Source: Bacteroidales bacterium
GTDB taxonomy: Bacteria > Bacteroidota > Bacteroidia > Bacteroidales > UBA4417
Length of the DNA stretch: 64,000 nucleotides
Direction of reading: 5' to 3'
NCBI GenBank assembly: GCA_016707705.1
Contig: JADJHD010000007.1
Coordinates: 124,001 to 188,000 of the forward strand
The first letter of the stretch is position 1; each line of letters opens with the position of its first letter. The notes under the pieces were generated by a model that had not been told where the DNA came from, ran no database searches, and saw nothing but the letters and a program-made list of their open reading frames with translations. Positions 18,991 through 28,251 of this stretch are shown piece after piece. The translations under genes were made by a program, and so were the position numbers.

Positions 18991-20625
18991 CTACTTCTTA
19001 GCCCACCAGAGCTTTGTTTCAGGAGAATCTCCTCCCTGCCTTGCTATCGCTGCATTGCAGTTTGTTGAGTTATATTGGTATTCGGAAGGAGGATAAGGCA
19101 TGCGGAAATGATTCAGCGGACCACCGTCCCTGGGGGTTAGTCCTGTGCGGCGAGCAAGTGCGTAGGCATCCCAGGGCTGACGGAAAGCATCTATCCAGCA
19201 TTGAGTGTAGATGAGTGCCAGGAATTCCTCATCAGTTGTAGCTATCCAGGAGCCAAAATGGTTTAATACCGAGGCGGCATTCAGGTTTTGGGGAATACTT
19301 ACAACATCCTTGAATTTCAGGGCCGACAAAGGCAACTGCAGTGTTCTGGAAAGCTTCTTCCACCAATCCACTGATGAATTGATTCCATTCATATATTCAA
19401 TGTCTGCCCTGTCGCGGTCGGCAGGAACACCAATTCCCCTGAAGTAAGCCTCGGCCAGTAAGAAATGAACTTCAGCACCAGTAATGAATATAATGGGCAT
19501 ATAATCCTGATCCCGGATCAGAAAGTAATTAAAGGGTGAATAATTGCAATTATCCCCTTTGATATTGAAATTCCCGGCATCGTCACGATGTTCACCATAG
19601 GGAACACCTCCTGAAGATGGAGTGGTAAGGTCCGGAACCTGAGGAAAGGCTGACCAGAGGTTATTCCCATCCGGTTCAAAGAAAATATATGCCCTTGGAT
19701 CAAAAATACCACTTCCGTCACCATTGTCATTTATTGATAAAAGGTGCCAAAGGGTGCTCCCCATTCGTAAGCCGTTATGCTCGCGGAAGGACCAGTTCAG
19801 GCTTTCATTCTTGAACCCGCTTTGTGCCGGCCAGAGGCAGGCACTCTCCAGTACCGGACTTGCCAGATCATATCCGACCAGGATCGGACGATTGTTTTCA
19901 AGCACATCGAGAATAACTTCACCAGCCAGTTCCGGTTCCTGATTAACCATGCGCATGGCATATCTCAACCGGAGGGAATTGGCTAATTTCTGCCACTGCA
20001 TTACATCCCCCTTGAAGAACTTATCAAATGCCTTGAAGCTAAGGAAAGGCTCTGCTTCGACAGCTGTATCCGACAATAGGGAATCCGCTGTCTTCAGTTT
20101 AGCCAGCATGTTCAGGTATATATCCCTTTGGGTATCGTACTCAGGATGCAGGTATTCAAGGTCCTGAAAGCCATATCCCGCCTTGCTCACCGGTATATCC
20201 CCGAAGAGGTCGGTCATTTTGAAGGTTTTGTAGGCGAACACAATATCAAGCATGGCTTTCATGCGATTGATGGAGGATGATGGCTCAGCCGCATCGTATC
20301 TTTTTTCGAGTTCACGAATGGAGGGGAGTGTTTTATAGTAGTTATCCCAGAGGGCTTCTGTTCCAATGGTGAAATTCCCCCATGCATCCTTGGTAACAGC
20401 AGCCAGCTGAGTTTGCTTGTAGAGGATTTCATTATTGATGTAAAACTGCTCATCTCCCTTGAGTACCATTGATTCAATAATCCCGTTAAAAAGGGATCCG
20501 TCGCTGGCAGTAGTAAACCCATGCGGATTGGTGTTTATTTCATTAAAGTCTTTGGTACAGGCTACCATCATGGAAATCATGAAGAGCAGCAGGAGTATTT
20601 TATTGAATCTTTTCATTTCGGTCAT
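18991..20625 (-). CDS. SusD/RagB-family surface lipoprotein
   Basis: 544 residues, with a lipoprotein signal ending MMVAC (Cys23). The family start FNEINTNPHGF and the helical tetratricopeptide-like region match the SusD-like 2 group. SusD proteins form the lid over SusC channels and bind glycans or peptides at the outer membrane. The gene follows SusC by 39 bp and precedes the PNGase F-like gene by 83 bp. ATGs at 20625 and 20616 are both possible starts; the second (MKRFNK) gives a more usual signal peptide. Confidence 0.93.
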   Translation of the reverse strand: MTEMKRFNKILLLLFMISMMVACTKDFNEINTNPHGFTTASDGSLFNGIIESMVLKGDEQFYINNEILYKQTQLAAVTKDAWGNFTIGTEALWDNYYKTLPSIRELEKRYDAAEPSSSINRMKAMLDIVFAYKTFKMTDLFGDIPVSKAGYGFQDLEYLHPEYDTQRDIYLNMLAKLKTADSLLSDTAVEAEPFLSFKAFDKFFKGDVMQWQKLANSLRLRYAMRMVNQEPELAGEVILDVLENNRPILVGYDLASPVLESACLWPAQSGFKNESLNWSFREHNGLRMGSTLWHLLSINDNGDGSGIFDPRAYIFFEPDGNNLWSAFPQVPDLTTPSSGGVPYGEHRDDAGNFNIKGDNCNYSPFNYFLIRDQDYMPIIFITGAEVHFLLAEAYFRGIGVPADRDRADIEYMNGINSSVDWWKKLSRTLQLPLSALKFKDVVSIPQNLNAASVLNHFGSWIATTDEEFLALIYTQCWIDAFRQPWDAYALARRTGLTPRDGGPLNHFRMPYPPSEYQYNSTNCNAAIARQGGDSPETKLWWAKK

Positions 20626-20664
20626 TGAATGAGGTATATGCTTGAAACCGGAATTGACAATTAA

Positions 20665-23600
20665 TTAAAAGGATGCATTTACATTGAAGGAAAATGAACG
20701 GGTTCCGGGATAGGATGCCCACTCAAATCCCTGAGCATTCCCTGAGCCCATAACTCCTTCAGGATTGATATGATCGGGAAGGGTGGTATAGATATAGAAG
20801 AGGTCGCGGCCTGTTACACTGAGAGTGAGTCCCTGGAAAACCCTGAGTTTATCACAGACTTTCCCCGGCAGACTGTAAGCAAGTGAAATTTCGCGCATCT
20901 TAACCCAGGTATTCTCTAGTATGCCGGGAGTGGAAATAAACTTACCCCAGCCTCCAGCATTTGGAAGGTATTTGTAGTAATAGTGAACCACCTTGTCATT
21001 TTTAGTCCCGTCGGCATAAACACCATCCAATACTATTCCCACATTCCTCACATTTCCCTCCGGATCAGTATAGGGCAAGCCACCACCGTCACGTTCGAGC
21101 AAGGTTGAAGGGCTTTGTCCGGTTTGCAGTGAAATCACATAGGAACCACAATAGATATCGCCTCCCCATTTGGTGTCAACCAGCGTAAACAGGCGAAATC
21201 CCTTCCAGCTTAGTTCTGTATGCACTCCTCCGGTAAAATCAGGAGAAGCATTCCCGATCGGGACACGGGTATCAGTAATTTCATACTTGGTTCCGGCATC
21301 ATTGACGATACGTTCACCCTTTTCATTATAGAGATAGTCATATCCAATGATGGAGCCGTAATCGTCGCCTTCCTTGAGCGCTATTGCCGGACCGTTTAGA
21401 CCCCAGATATCAGCCAGCACGTAGGTGTCAGAATAATCACCTAAACTCTCAATCCGGTTTCTATTCCTTGAAATATTCAATCCGGCTTTTAGGATAATTT
21501 CGCTGGTTTGAATTGGGACAGTATTCACAATCAATTCAATACCTCTGTTTGAAAGTATTCCTTCATTGATCCTGATACCCGGTGCACCGGAACTGGTAGG
21601 TAAGGGAAGGTCAAGAATCTGGTCGAATGAGTACTTATAATACCAGGTAAAATCAATGTCAATCCTGTTCTCAAACATTCCGATATTCAGTCCGGCTTCA
21701 TAGGAATTTACCCTTTGCGGCTTCAACTGGAAAGGAGGAATCAGGGTTGGGAAATAGGAGGTTTGATCACCTCCGAAAAGGGCGGTGGTATAGTAGAAAG
21801 CAGTTTGGTAAGGATCGGTGCCCGATGCCGTTTGCGAAGCACCCCCTCTTATCTTCAGGAAGTTGAGCCAGGGCAGATGTTTCTGGATATGAAAGGCTTC
21901 GGAGGCGATGAAACTTGCAGAAGCCGATGGATAAAAATAAGAGTTGCTGTTCGAGGGAAGTGTGGAAGACCAGTCGTTGCGCCCTGTAAGTTCAAGGAAG
22001 AGGTATTCATTGTAATCGAGGTTCAGGAAGGAGAAAACAGAATTGTTTCGAATATTTTTCACCTTTTCCTGTGCAGCAATATCCTTAAGCAGATCACCCT
22101 TTTCATCTACAACCAGTTCTCCGATTTCATTCAGGGAAGTTACCGATTCAGTATAATTAAAGAAGGTATACATATTCGGATAATACCATGTTCCTGAATG
22201 GCCGTAGATGCTATAGTACTTGTAATCCCAGCGGTTCGCACCAGCAGTGAGACGGATATTCAGCTTCGAATTGAAAATGTTGGTCTTTTCAGCGGTAGCG
22301 ACAAACTCAAAGTTATCGCTGTTATTTCTGGAAAGATCACTTGAATAGGAACCTCCCATCAGTCCGATTACATCAGTGGGTTTGCTGGTTGCCACCTTTT
22401 GCTCAATGGTATAGTCGCGGCCGGCCCTTGCTGTAAGGTTCAGCCAGCTGGTTACGTTATAGGTAAGTGCAAGTGAACCGGTATATTTATCCCTGTCGAG
22501 GCTGGTATTGTTGTTATAGTAATTCCACCACAGATACTTATCGACGTACATGAATGGATATCCTTCAAGATTATTTCGGGAACCATCGGCCAACTGGTAG
22601 TTCTGCATATCAATACCCTGATAGCTGCGGGGCCAGGAATAGAGATAACCCTTGCTGAATGAGTTCCAGTCTTCGCCGAGAACAGGACTGTTGAGCCTGT
22701 TGAATTTCACATAGGTCATAACGGCATCAGCCTTCACCTTATCGGAAACGTTAAGGGTTGTACCCACGTTAACTGTAGTTCTGTTGTAGTTACTGTTAGA
22801 AATAATGGGCTTATGATCCTGACGGGTAAGGGAAATTCTCAGGGTTCCCTTGTCGCTTCCACCTGAGGCAGCAAGATTATGTGTTTGAGTATAGCCATCC
22901 TGAAAAGGCATTTTATAATTATCAGGTTGTGGAGAATAGGCTCTTTGTTCACCATCCCACCATTTGATCATTTGTCCCTTCATTTCCGGTCCCCATGAAA
23001 CAGCAGAACCATAATATCCAAATTCTTCAGAGGTACTGGAGGTGGCACCTTCCTGATTCAAAACCAGTTTATCATTGCCGTAGATGCCGGGATACAATAG
23101 GTTTCCTTCTCCATCAACAGGGAAATCAGGTTCAGTAAAGCTGATTGGTCCTCCATGTCCGTATTTGTTCTGGACATCACGATAGCGGTAAGGATGTGTG
23201 ATTTTATGATCGAAGCTATAGGTAACACCAATTCCTTTCTGTTTTTTACCCCTTTTAGTGGTAATCAGGATTACGCCATTGGCACCTCTTGCTCCATAAA
23301 GAGCAGAAGCGGCTCCTCCCTTCAGAACTGTATAATCTTCGATATCCAGAGCATTCAAGTCAGAAACGCCATTACCCCAGTCCACTCCACGGCCAATATT
23401 CTCAAGGCCGGGAGTATTCTCCATCGGCACATTATCGACCACAATGAGAGGCTGGTTATTCCCGTTCAGGTTATTGTTTCCCCTGATGGTAATACGGGTG
23501 GTTCCACCTTCTACCCCATCACCCTGAGAAACGAGCACTCCGGCGGAGCGGCCAACAATGGCATTGATAACATTGGGAGCGCCTGAACGACTGATATCCT

Positions 23601-23985
23601 CGCTGCCGATTTTCTCAGTTGAATAGCCGATTTCCCTTTTTTGTCTCTTAACACCCAGTGCAGTTACTACAAACTCATCCAGCTTGGTGACAGTAGAAAG
23701 CATGGCAATATTGATTATCTCGCGATCGCCGACAAGCACCTCCTGAGGCTGGAAACCAAGAAAACTGAAAACCAGGACTGTTGAAGAGGAAATATTTGGC
23801 AATGAGTAATTCCCGTCAATATCGGTGGTAGTTCCGGTGGCTGTGCCTTTCACCAGAATCGAAACCCCAGGCAGGGAGTTTCCGTCATCGGAAGAGGTGA
23901 CTGTTCCGGCAACTTTACGTTGCTGAGCTTGCAGTGTAAGCGAGAAAAACAACAGCAAAATCAGGGGAAGGGTAAATTTGAGCAT
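20665..23985 (-). CDS. SusC/RagA-family TonB-linked outer-membrane transporter
   Basis: About 1,106 residues from the ATG at 23985 (MLKFTL); a longer frame begins at a TTG and is less likely. It has a signal peptide to about QAQQ, a carboxypeptidase regulatory-like domain (VAGTVTSSDDGNSLPGVSI), the SusC region LDEFVVTALGVKRQKREIGYS, a plug domain with RGNNNLNGNNQPLIVVDNVP, and a large beta barrel ending in an aromatic-rich strand (FSFNVNASF). It imports oligosaccharides or peptides with its SusD partner. It is the first gene of the SusC-SusD-PNGase unit. No anti-sigma/ECF pair or hybrid two-component regulator is beside it. Confidence 0.95.
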   Translation of the reverse strand: MLKFTLPLILLLFFSLTLQAQQRKVAGTVTSSDDGNSLPGVSILVKGTATGTTTDIDGNYSLPNISSSTVLVFSFLGFQPQEVLVGDREIINIAMLSTVTKLDEFVVTALGVKRQKREIGYSTEKIGSEDISRSGAPNVINAIVGRSAGVLVSQGDGVEGGTTRITIRGNNNLNGNNQPLIVVDNVPMENTPGLENIGRGVDWGNGVSDLNALDIEDYTVLKGGAASALYGARGANGVILITTKRGKKQKGIGVTYSFDHKITHPYRYRDVQNKYGHGGPISFTEPDFPVDGEGNLLYPGIYGNDKLVLNQEGATSSTSEEFGYYGSAVSWGPEMKGQMIKWWDGEQRAYSPQPDNYKMPFQDGYTQTHNLAASGGSDKGTLRISLTRQDHKPIISNSNYNRTTVNVGTTLNVSDKVKADAVMTYVKFNRLNSPVLGEDWNSFSKGYLYSWPRSYQGIDMQNYQLADGSRNNLEGYPFMYVDKYLWWNYYNNNTSLDRDKYTGSLALTYNVTSWLNLTARAGRDYTIEQKVATSKPTDVIGLMGGSYSSDLSRNNSDNFEFVATAEKTNIFNSKLNIRLTAGANRWDYKYYSIYGHSGTWYYPNMYTFFNYTESVTSLNEIGELVVDEKGDLLKDIAAQEKVKNIRNNSVFSFLNLDYNEYLFLELTGRNDWSSTLPSNSNSYFYPSASASFIASEAFHIQKHLPWLNFLKIRGGASQTASGTDPYQTAFYYTTALFGGDQTSYFPTLIPPFQLKPQRVNSYEAGLNIGMFENRIDIDFTWYYKYSFDQILDLPLPTSSGAPGIRINEGILSNRGIELIVNTVPIQTSEIILKAGLNISRNRNRIESLGDYSDTYVLADIWGLNGPAIALKEGDDYGSIIGYDYLYNEKGERIVNDAGTKYEITDTRVPIGNASPDFTGGVHTELSWKGFRLFTLVDTKWGGDIYCGSYVISLQTGQSPSTLLERDGGGLPYTDPEGNVRNVGIVLDGVYADGTKNDKVVHYYYKYLPNAGGWGKFISTPGILENTWVKMREISLAYSLPGKVCDKLRVFQGLTLSVTGRDLFYIYTTLPDHINPEGVMGSGNAQGFEWASYPGTRSFSFNVNASF

Positions 23986-24313
23986 AGGCGGGTTTATAAA
24001 ATTCAAATCGACTTTTAATCAAACACGGTTGAGGAGTTATTTTATCCGTAGATGGATTCCTAAAGAAACGCCCATCTTTTTAATTAAATCAAAGTGAGCT
24101 TTCCATTACAACAAATGGTATTGCAAAGCAAGTGCGTAGGTAAAAATAACAACAATTTAAAACCAAGCTACTGATATATGGAGGCATTTGTTACCAATTT
24201 AATCACTCTTTATCCGCGAACTCTCTGAAATGAAAAAAATATTCACAAAATGACTGAAATGAAGAAAGTTACAACTTCAGTCCTACCTTTGCAGTAAAGC
24301 ATTACCCGAAAAA
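23986..24313. other. Divergent spacer between SusC and VanX-like genes
   Basis: 328 bp, AT-rich and non-coding. A -7-type box for the plus-strand gene lies at 24284. I saw no matching CAAAnnTA box for the SusC gene on the minus strand. Confidence 0.5.
24284..24291 (+). promoter_or_regulatory. Bacteroidota -7 box (TACCTTTG)
   Basis: A perfect match to TAnnTTTG, 22 bp upstream of the ATG of the VanX-like gene. No TTG is seen at the -33 position. Confidence 0.5.
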
Positions 24314-25018
24314 ATGAAACATTTAGGAAAAATAATTGCAGCATTTATTTTTTTGCTGAATATCCTTCAATCACAGAGTGCATTTAGCCAAATAAATTCT
24401 CTTGGTCTGAAGGTAATTTCAGATACATCAATTTATCTGGAGGCAATCAGACGTAATCCTGACAACAGGCTGGTAGACCTGACAAAAGTATGTCCCGGTA
24501 TTCGTTTGGATATCAAGTATGCAGGGAAGGACAATTTCCTGAAGGAAGCTGTTTACACTTCAGCTGTTGCATATGCCAGACTTCCGGTAGCAAGGGATCT
24601 ATGTATCATTCAGGCAGAGTTTGAGAAGCAGGGATTAGGTCTCAAAATTTTCGATGCTTACAGACCCTATGCAGTCACACTTCAGTTTTATGAAAAAGTC
24701 AAGGATTCAACTTTTGTTGCATCACCCTATACCGGTTCAAGGCATAACCGCGGATGTGCAATAGATCTGACCCTTGTCGAACTTAAAACCGGGAAAGAAC
24801 TGCTTATGCCCACTGAATTTGATGATTTCTCTCCGAAGGCAAGTCCCGGCTGTTCAACAATACCTGCTGAAGCAAAGAAAAACAGGGATTTGTTGATTTC
24901 CATCATGGAAAAGCATGGCTTCACCGTATATCCGGCCGAATGGTGGCATTATGACCATAAAGGCTGGCAATCGTATGATCTGATGGATATTTCGTTTGAA
25001 CAGCTGAAGTTCCTGTAA
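24314..25018 (+). CDS. VanX/DdpX-type D-Ala-D-Ala dipeptidase (M15D)
   Basis: 234 residues with a signal peptide (to about SAFSQ), so periplasmic. The zinc-peptidase signature is complete: SRHNRGCAIDLT gives zinc ligands His144 and Asp151, and AEWWHYD gives catalytic Glu209 and third ligand His212. The Asp-to-His spacing (61) equals that of VanX. DAYRPY supplies the transition-state Arg117. Family members hydrolyse D-Ala-D-Ala; in species without vancomycin genes they recycle peptidoglycan dipeptides. There is no VanH or VanA neighbour, so a housekeeping or cell-wall salvage role is more likely than resistance. Confidence 0.9.
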   Translation: MKHLGKIIAAFIFLLNILQSQSAFSQINSLGLKVISDTSIYLEAIRRNPDNRLVDLTKVCPGIRLDIKYAGKDNFLKEAVYTSAVAYARLPVARDLCIIQAEFEKQGLGLKIFDAYRPYAVTLQFYEKVKDSTFVASPYTGSRHNRGCAIDLTLVELKTGKELLMPTEFDDFSPKASPGCSTIPAEAKKNRDLLISIMEKHGFTVYPAEWWHYDHKGWQSYDLMDISFEQLKFL

Positions 25019-25235
25019 AAAACAGAAACAGATAATCAGAATCGGATTGTTAAACTCGAATATCTTCCTGACCACATAATTCGGTTGGAGAATGGCCCCC
25101 CGCCGCAACCTTATCCCAGAAATCTTCCGGAAAAAGCTGGAATAAAAAGAAGGAATGCGAAGACAGGTTTTAGGTATGAGTCGGATCATGGTATGATGCA
25201 ACTGTTATTCCAAGAAGTATCAAGTTTCTTCCTGA

Positions 25236-25385
25236 TCTTGGTTCCTGTTATTGCTCTCAGGTTTCTGTTTGCAGCGCAACCCCGCCTACGTATTAACCCT
25301 GGCATTTATCACATTCTTTATCCTCTACCTCCTTTTGACGGATCGACCCGAAAACAGACTATTCCCAACTACAGTCGTACCATAA
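25236..25385 (+). pseudogene. Possible remnant of a membrane protein gene
   Basis: A 49-codon open stretch without a start codon. It would encode a hydrophobic helix with RNPAYVLTLAFITFF and then LTDRPENRLFPTTVVP, which looks more like protein than random spacer. The stretch before it (about 25185-25235) is hydrophobic in another frame, as if a frameshift separates them. No family was recognised. The rest of 25019-25742 holds only the GC block at 25619. Confidence 0.22.
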
Positions 25386-25618
25386 ATGCATAAAACATTG
25401 AGCAGAATATTTTTATTACTGATATTCAATAACTTACAAAATTGCTTGTCCACATTTGGTCAACACGCCAGTTTATATCTCAGGAAAAAATAATAATGGA
25501 AATATTCCCTAAATGGAGAATATTATTTCGGAATGTGACTGCAGTGTTTTGAATTTCAAGCTATTCAAAGGAGAGAATAGCTCAATGAAATAGCAAGAAA
25601 AGGTTCAGATCTTAACTA

Positions 25619-25664
25619 CCCCCCCCCCGCCGCGGGGGGCCCCCGGGCCCCCGCCCGCGGCGGG
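25619..25664. repeat. 46-bp pure-GC block with perfect 11-bp inverted repeat
   Basis: Every base from 25619 to 25664 is G or C, starting with ten C's, in an AT-rich spacer. CCCGCCGCGGG (25626-25636) is the exact reverse complement of CCCGCGGCGGG (25654-25664). The core CCGCCGCGG recurs in the palindrome at 44795. It may be a REP-like element or a sequencing/assembly artefact. Confidence 0.7.
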
Positions 25665-25742
25665 ATTTCAGGAACAGGACAGTTATAAGGTCCTGAACCG
25701 GTATTTCGAAAATATAGCTAGAGAAGGAACTCCAAACTAAGT

Positions 25743-26405
25743 CTATTTAATTGCTTCAGCGCCTCTACCCTTAAAAAGATCATAAGGCATTTCACTAAAA
25801 CTGGCATTCATTAAATAAACGAGTAACACAATAAAAGCAACAAACGCCAGCAATACCAGGAGCTGACTTCCGGTTGTCTTCTGAATTTCCTGCTTATTTT
25901 TCACATCGCATACTTCTCCCGGACAATATTGAACCTTATCCTTGAAGAAAAGAGGATAGAATTTGCAACCCAGACAAATCCCAAATGCTGATTCAAAGAA
26001 CAGGAAAATAAGGCAAATGAGACAAATAATTCCGGTGAATATACTGTATGCATTAACAATGATAAAGAATACAAACATGGTAGCTGCCAGAACAACACCA
26101 ATTATCCATGCAAACTTCTTTTGCTTTGCACCAACGTATTCAGGAGTCTGATTTCGAACGATTAGTCGTCCAAGTATAAGTGTGGGCGAGAATCTTGGAT
26201 TAATGAAAACCCTGATCAGAAAATCAGTCAGGAACAGGGTAATAATATACTTTATGGGAACAAAATTCCCTTTAAATACAATAAACATCAGGGAAAGGAA
26301 TGTCGCAAGGAAGAGAATGCCGGCAGCTGCGCGAATCTCCCTTTCATTCATTACCGGAATTTCATACCCTTCAACATCTTCACCGAATTTGAATACTTTT
26401 TTCAT
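25743..26405 (-). CDS. DUF4395 membrane protein
   Basis: 220 residues with about five hydrophobic helices. The DUF4395 pattern is clear: INPRFSPTLILGR, then NQTPEYVGAKQKKFAW, and a Cys pair in FGICLGCKFY. The family's function is unknown; members often neighbour thioredoxin- or rhodanese-like genes, none of which is here. A second pair of Cys (YCPGEVC) follows, and a last helix near the C-terminus. It is monocistronic, with an unusually strong Shine-Dalgarno site. Confidence 0.85.
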   Translation of the reverse strand: MKKVFKFGEDVEGYEIPVMNEREIRAAAGILFLATFLSLMFIVFKGNFVPIKYIITLFLTDFLIRVFINPRFSPTLILGRLIVRNQTPEYVGAKQKKFAWIIGVVLAATMFVFFIIVNAYSIFTGIICLICLIFLFFESAFGICLGCKFYPLFFKDKVQYCPGEVCDVKNKQEIQKTTGSQLLVLLAFVAFIVLLVYLMNASFSEMPYDLFKGRGAEAIK

Positions 26406-26409
26406 CAGG

Positions 26410-26417
26410 CCTCCTTT
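26410..26417 (-). promoter_or_regulatory. Strong Shine-Dalgarno site AAAGGAGG
   Basis: On the minus strand AAAGGAGG stands a few bases before the ATG of the DUF4395 gene. Such sites are rare in Bacteroidota, and other starts in this window lack one. Confidence 0.6.
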
Positions 26418-26700
26418 ATTTTAAAACAATGGACTAGTTAACTTATTCATATTCTGAATGTTTACACATCTATTTGACGGAACTGCATAGCTCCGGATAG
26501 AAAAAAAATAATATTACATCATTCAGGATAGTTCAAAAATACTCAATCGCATTGAATTTGTGAAACTGGATTTTTGAAGATGATCTAATTTCGGATTTTA
26601 GCTATAGTGGAGTAACCTCGGAACTGTGGTTTTAATTCTGTCAGATATCAGGCAGCCTTATTTCATAAATCACATTCCAGGCTCACTAAGAATCAGCCCT

Positions 26701-26796
26701 ATTCACCACTTTAAATCTAATTTGGTGATTATATTCACCATTTTAAGTCTATTTTAGTGATTATACTCTCCATTTTAAGTCTAATTTAGTGATTAG
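26701..26796 (+). promoter_or_regulatory. Three 32-bp direct repeats, putative operator array
   Basis: Units at 26701-26732, 26733-26764 and 26765-26796 share the form ATTCACCA-TTTAAGTCTA-TTTAGTGATTA. Each has an imperfect dyad (TTCACCA against TGGTGA or TAGTGA). The array ends 14 bp before a -7 box and 41 bp before the ATPase start, the place for a repressor site. The spacer 26406-26700 shows nothing else. Confidence 0.6.
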
Positions 26797-26810
26797 GATA
26801 AAAAAGGTAG

Positions 26811-26818
26811 TATCTTTG
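26811..26818 (+). promoter_or_regulatory. Bacteroidota -7 box (TATCTTTG)
   Basis: A perfect TAnnTTTG box 19 bp before the ATG of the AAA/DUF4143 gene, just after the 32-bp repeats. No TTG is seen at -33. Confidence 0.55.
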
Positions 26819-26837
26819 CGGTGTTAATAATAGAAAA

Positions 26838-27959
26838 ATGATTACAAGAGCCATTACAAAACGATTACTGCAGCAGTTTTTTAAAGGCAAGGTAATACTA
26901 CTTATTGGTGCCAGGCAGACAGGGAAGACTACCCTGTTGCAAGGAATTCTAAAAGAAAGAGGAGAAGCTTTCCTACAAATGAATTGTGATGATCCGGATA
27001 CACAAGCTGTCCTTGAAGGTATCACAATTGAAAAATGGAAACAGCTGATCGGAAATCATAAAATTGTTCTGATTGATGAAGCACAGCGAATCAGGGATAT
27101 TGGCATCAAACTCAAAATTGCTGTCGACAATCTGACTGACGTACAGTTCATTGTAACAGGATCTTCATCGCTTGATATAAGCAGTAAAGTCAATGAGCCG
27201 CTCACGGGTCGTAAATGGGAGTATCAGCTCTTTCCCATCAGCTGGGAGGAAATGAAGGGGCATTTCAATTATCTGGAAAGGCAGCAACAACTGGAAAACC
27301 GGCTGATTTACGGAATGTACCCGGATGTTGTTATGAATGTAGGTAACGAGATTGAAATCCTTAATAATCTTGCCGGCAGTTACCTTTATCAGGATGTACT
27401 CTCCTATGGTGGAATCCGCAAGCCTGAACTCCTGCAGCAATTATTAAGGGCTCTTGCCTTTCAGATTGGGAATGAGGTATCGTTCAACGAACTTGCCGGG
27501 ATGTTGAACGTAGACAAGACCACTGTGATGAATTATATCTCCCTGCTTGAAAAAGCCTTTGTAATATTCCGGCTGGAACCTCTTAGCAGAAACCTTAGAA
27601 ACGAAATTTCCAGCAGCCGGAAAATCTATTTCTGGGATAATGGAATACGCAACTCCCTCATATCCAATTTTAATCCTATAATCCTGCGAAATGATATTGG
27701 AGCTTTATGGGAGAATTTCATGGTAAGCGAAAGATACAAGCTGAATCATTATAATAAGAGATATGTCAACCCCTATTTCTGGAGAACGCATAGCAGCAGG
27801 GAAATAGATCTGATTGAGGAATCAGGCGGAAAATTTGATGCATTTGAATTCAAATGGTCGGACAAAAAGAAGGTAAAACTGCCGACAACATTTCTTGAAA
27901 ATTATCCGCTTAATGAATCTATGATTGTAAGCAGGGAAAATTTTGAATCGTTCGTTTAG
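26838..27959 (+). CDS. AAA_14/DUF4143 ATPase
   Basis: 373 residues. An AAA domain has Walker A GARQTGKTT (about 24-32), Walker B IVLIDEAQ and the sensor FIVTGSSSLDI. The C-terminal DUF4143 domain includes a winged-helix-like part (VSFNELAGMLNVDKTTVMNYISLLEK) and a nuclease-fold-like end (REIDLIEESGGKFDAFEFKWS). The family is widespread, often in many copies per genome, and of unclear function; roles in mobile or toxin-like systems have been suggested but not settled. It stands alone with a repeat array and -7 box of its own, so self-regulation is likely. A second member lies at 58934-60187. Confidence 0.9.
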   Translation: MITRAITKRLLQQFFKGKVILLIGARQTGKTTLLQGILKERGEAFLQMNCDDPDTQAVLEGITIEKWKQLIGNHKIVLIDEAQRIRDIGIKLKIAVDNLTDVQFIVTGSSSLDISSKVNEPLTGRKWEYQLFPISWEEMKGHFNYLERQQQLENRLIYGMYPDVVMNVGNEIEILNNLAGSYLYQDVLSYGGIRKPELLQQLLRALAFQIGNEVSFNELAGMLNVDKTTVMNYISLLEKAFVIFRLEPLSRNLRNEISSSRKIYFWDNGIRNSLISNFNPIILRNDIGALWENFMVSERYKLNHYNKRYVNPYFWRTHSSREIDLIEESGGKFDAFEFKWSDKKKVKLPTTFLENYPLNESMIVSRENFESFV

Positions 27960-28187
27960 ATTCTTCATTCTGCTCGGAATGGGTAATAAACTATAGGGGA
28001 ATAGCATCTCTGATGCCTATATGTAATGAGTTCGAAAATCCGGATTCTTGCTTTTGATTCAAATCCGGTCTTTTAGATTCAACCCAACAGAGATGAATTT
28101 AGAGAACCATACAGAAAAGAACTATTTGTCAATCTCACTGATATCAGCACCTCTAGTGTTTCTCCACTGTTATCGCTCCTTTAGAAA

Positions 28188-28218
28188 TAAAAAAAGCTCC
28201 ATCCCAGCAGGTGGAGCT
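28188..28218 (-). terminator. Terminator after the small PID-CTERM-like gene
   Basis: A 7-bp stem AGCTCCA/TGGAGCT (28195-28201 with 28212-28218), followed on the minus strand by seven T's. It lies 34 bp past the stop of 28252-28485 and ends that two-gene unit. The spacer 27960-28187 shows no gene. Confidence 0.75.
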
Positions 28219-28251
28219 TAAACTATTTAAGACTAACGACGCTTCGAATCC

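Noticed and set aside
24314..25018. Considered as part of a vancomycin resistance cluster
   Set aside because: No VanH, VanA, VanR or VanS homologue is adjacent, and periplasmic VanX-like enzymes are common in Bacteroidota.
25085..25393. 102-codon frame on the plus strand
   Set aside because: No signal peptide, no start context and a Pro-rich mix of residues; a different frame at 25236 looks more protein-like and is listed only as a possible remnant.
26701..26796. Direct repeats considered as a small CRISPR array
   Set aside because: The units abut without unique spacers, are only three, and sit at a promoter.
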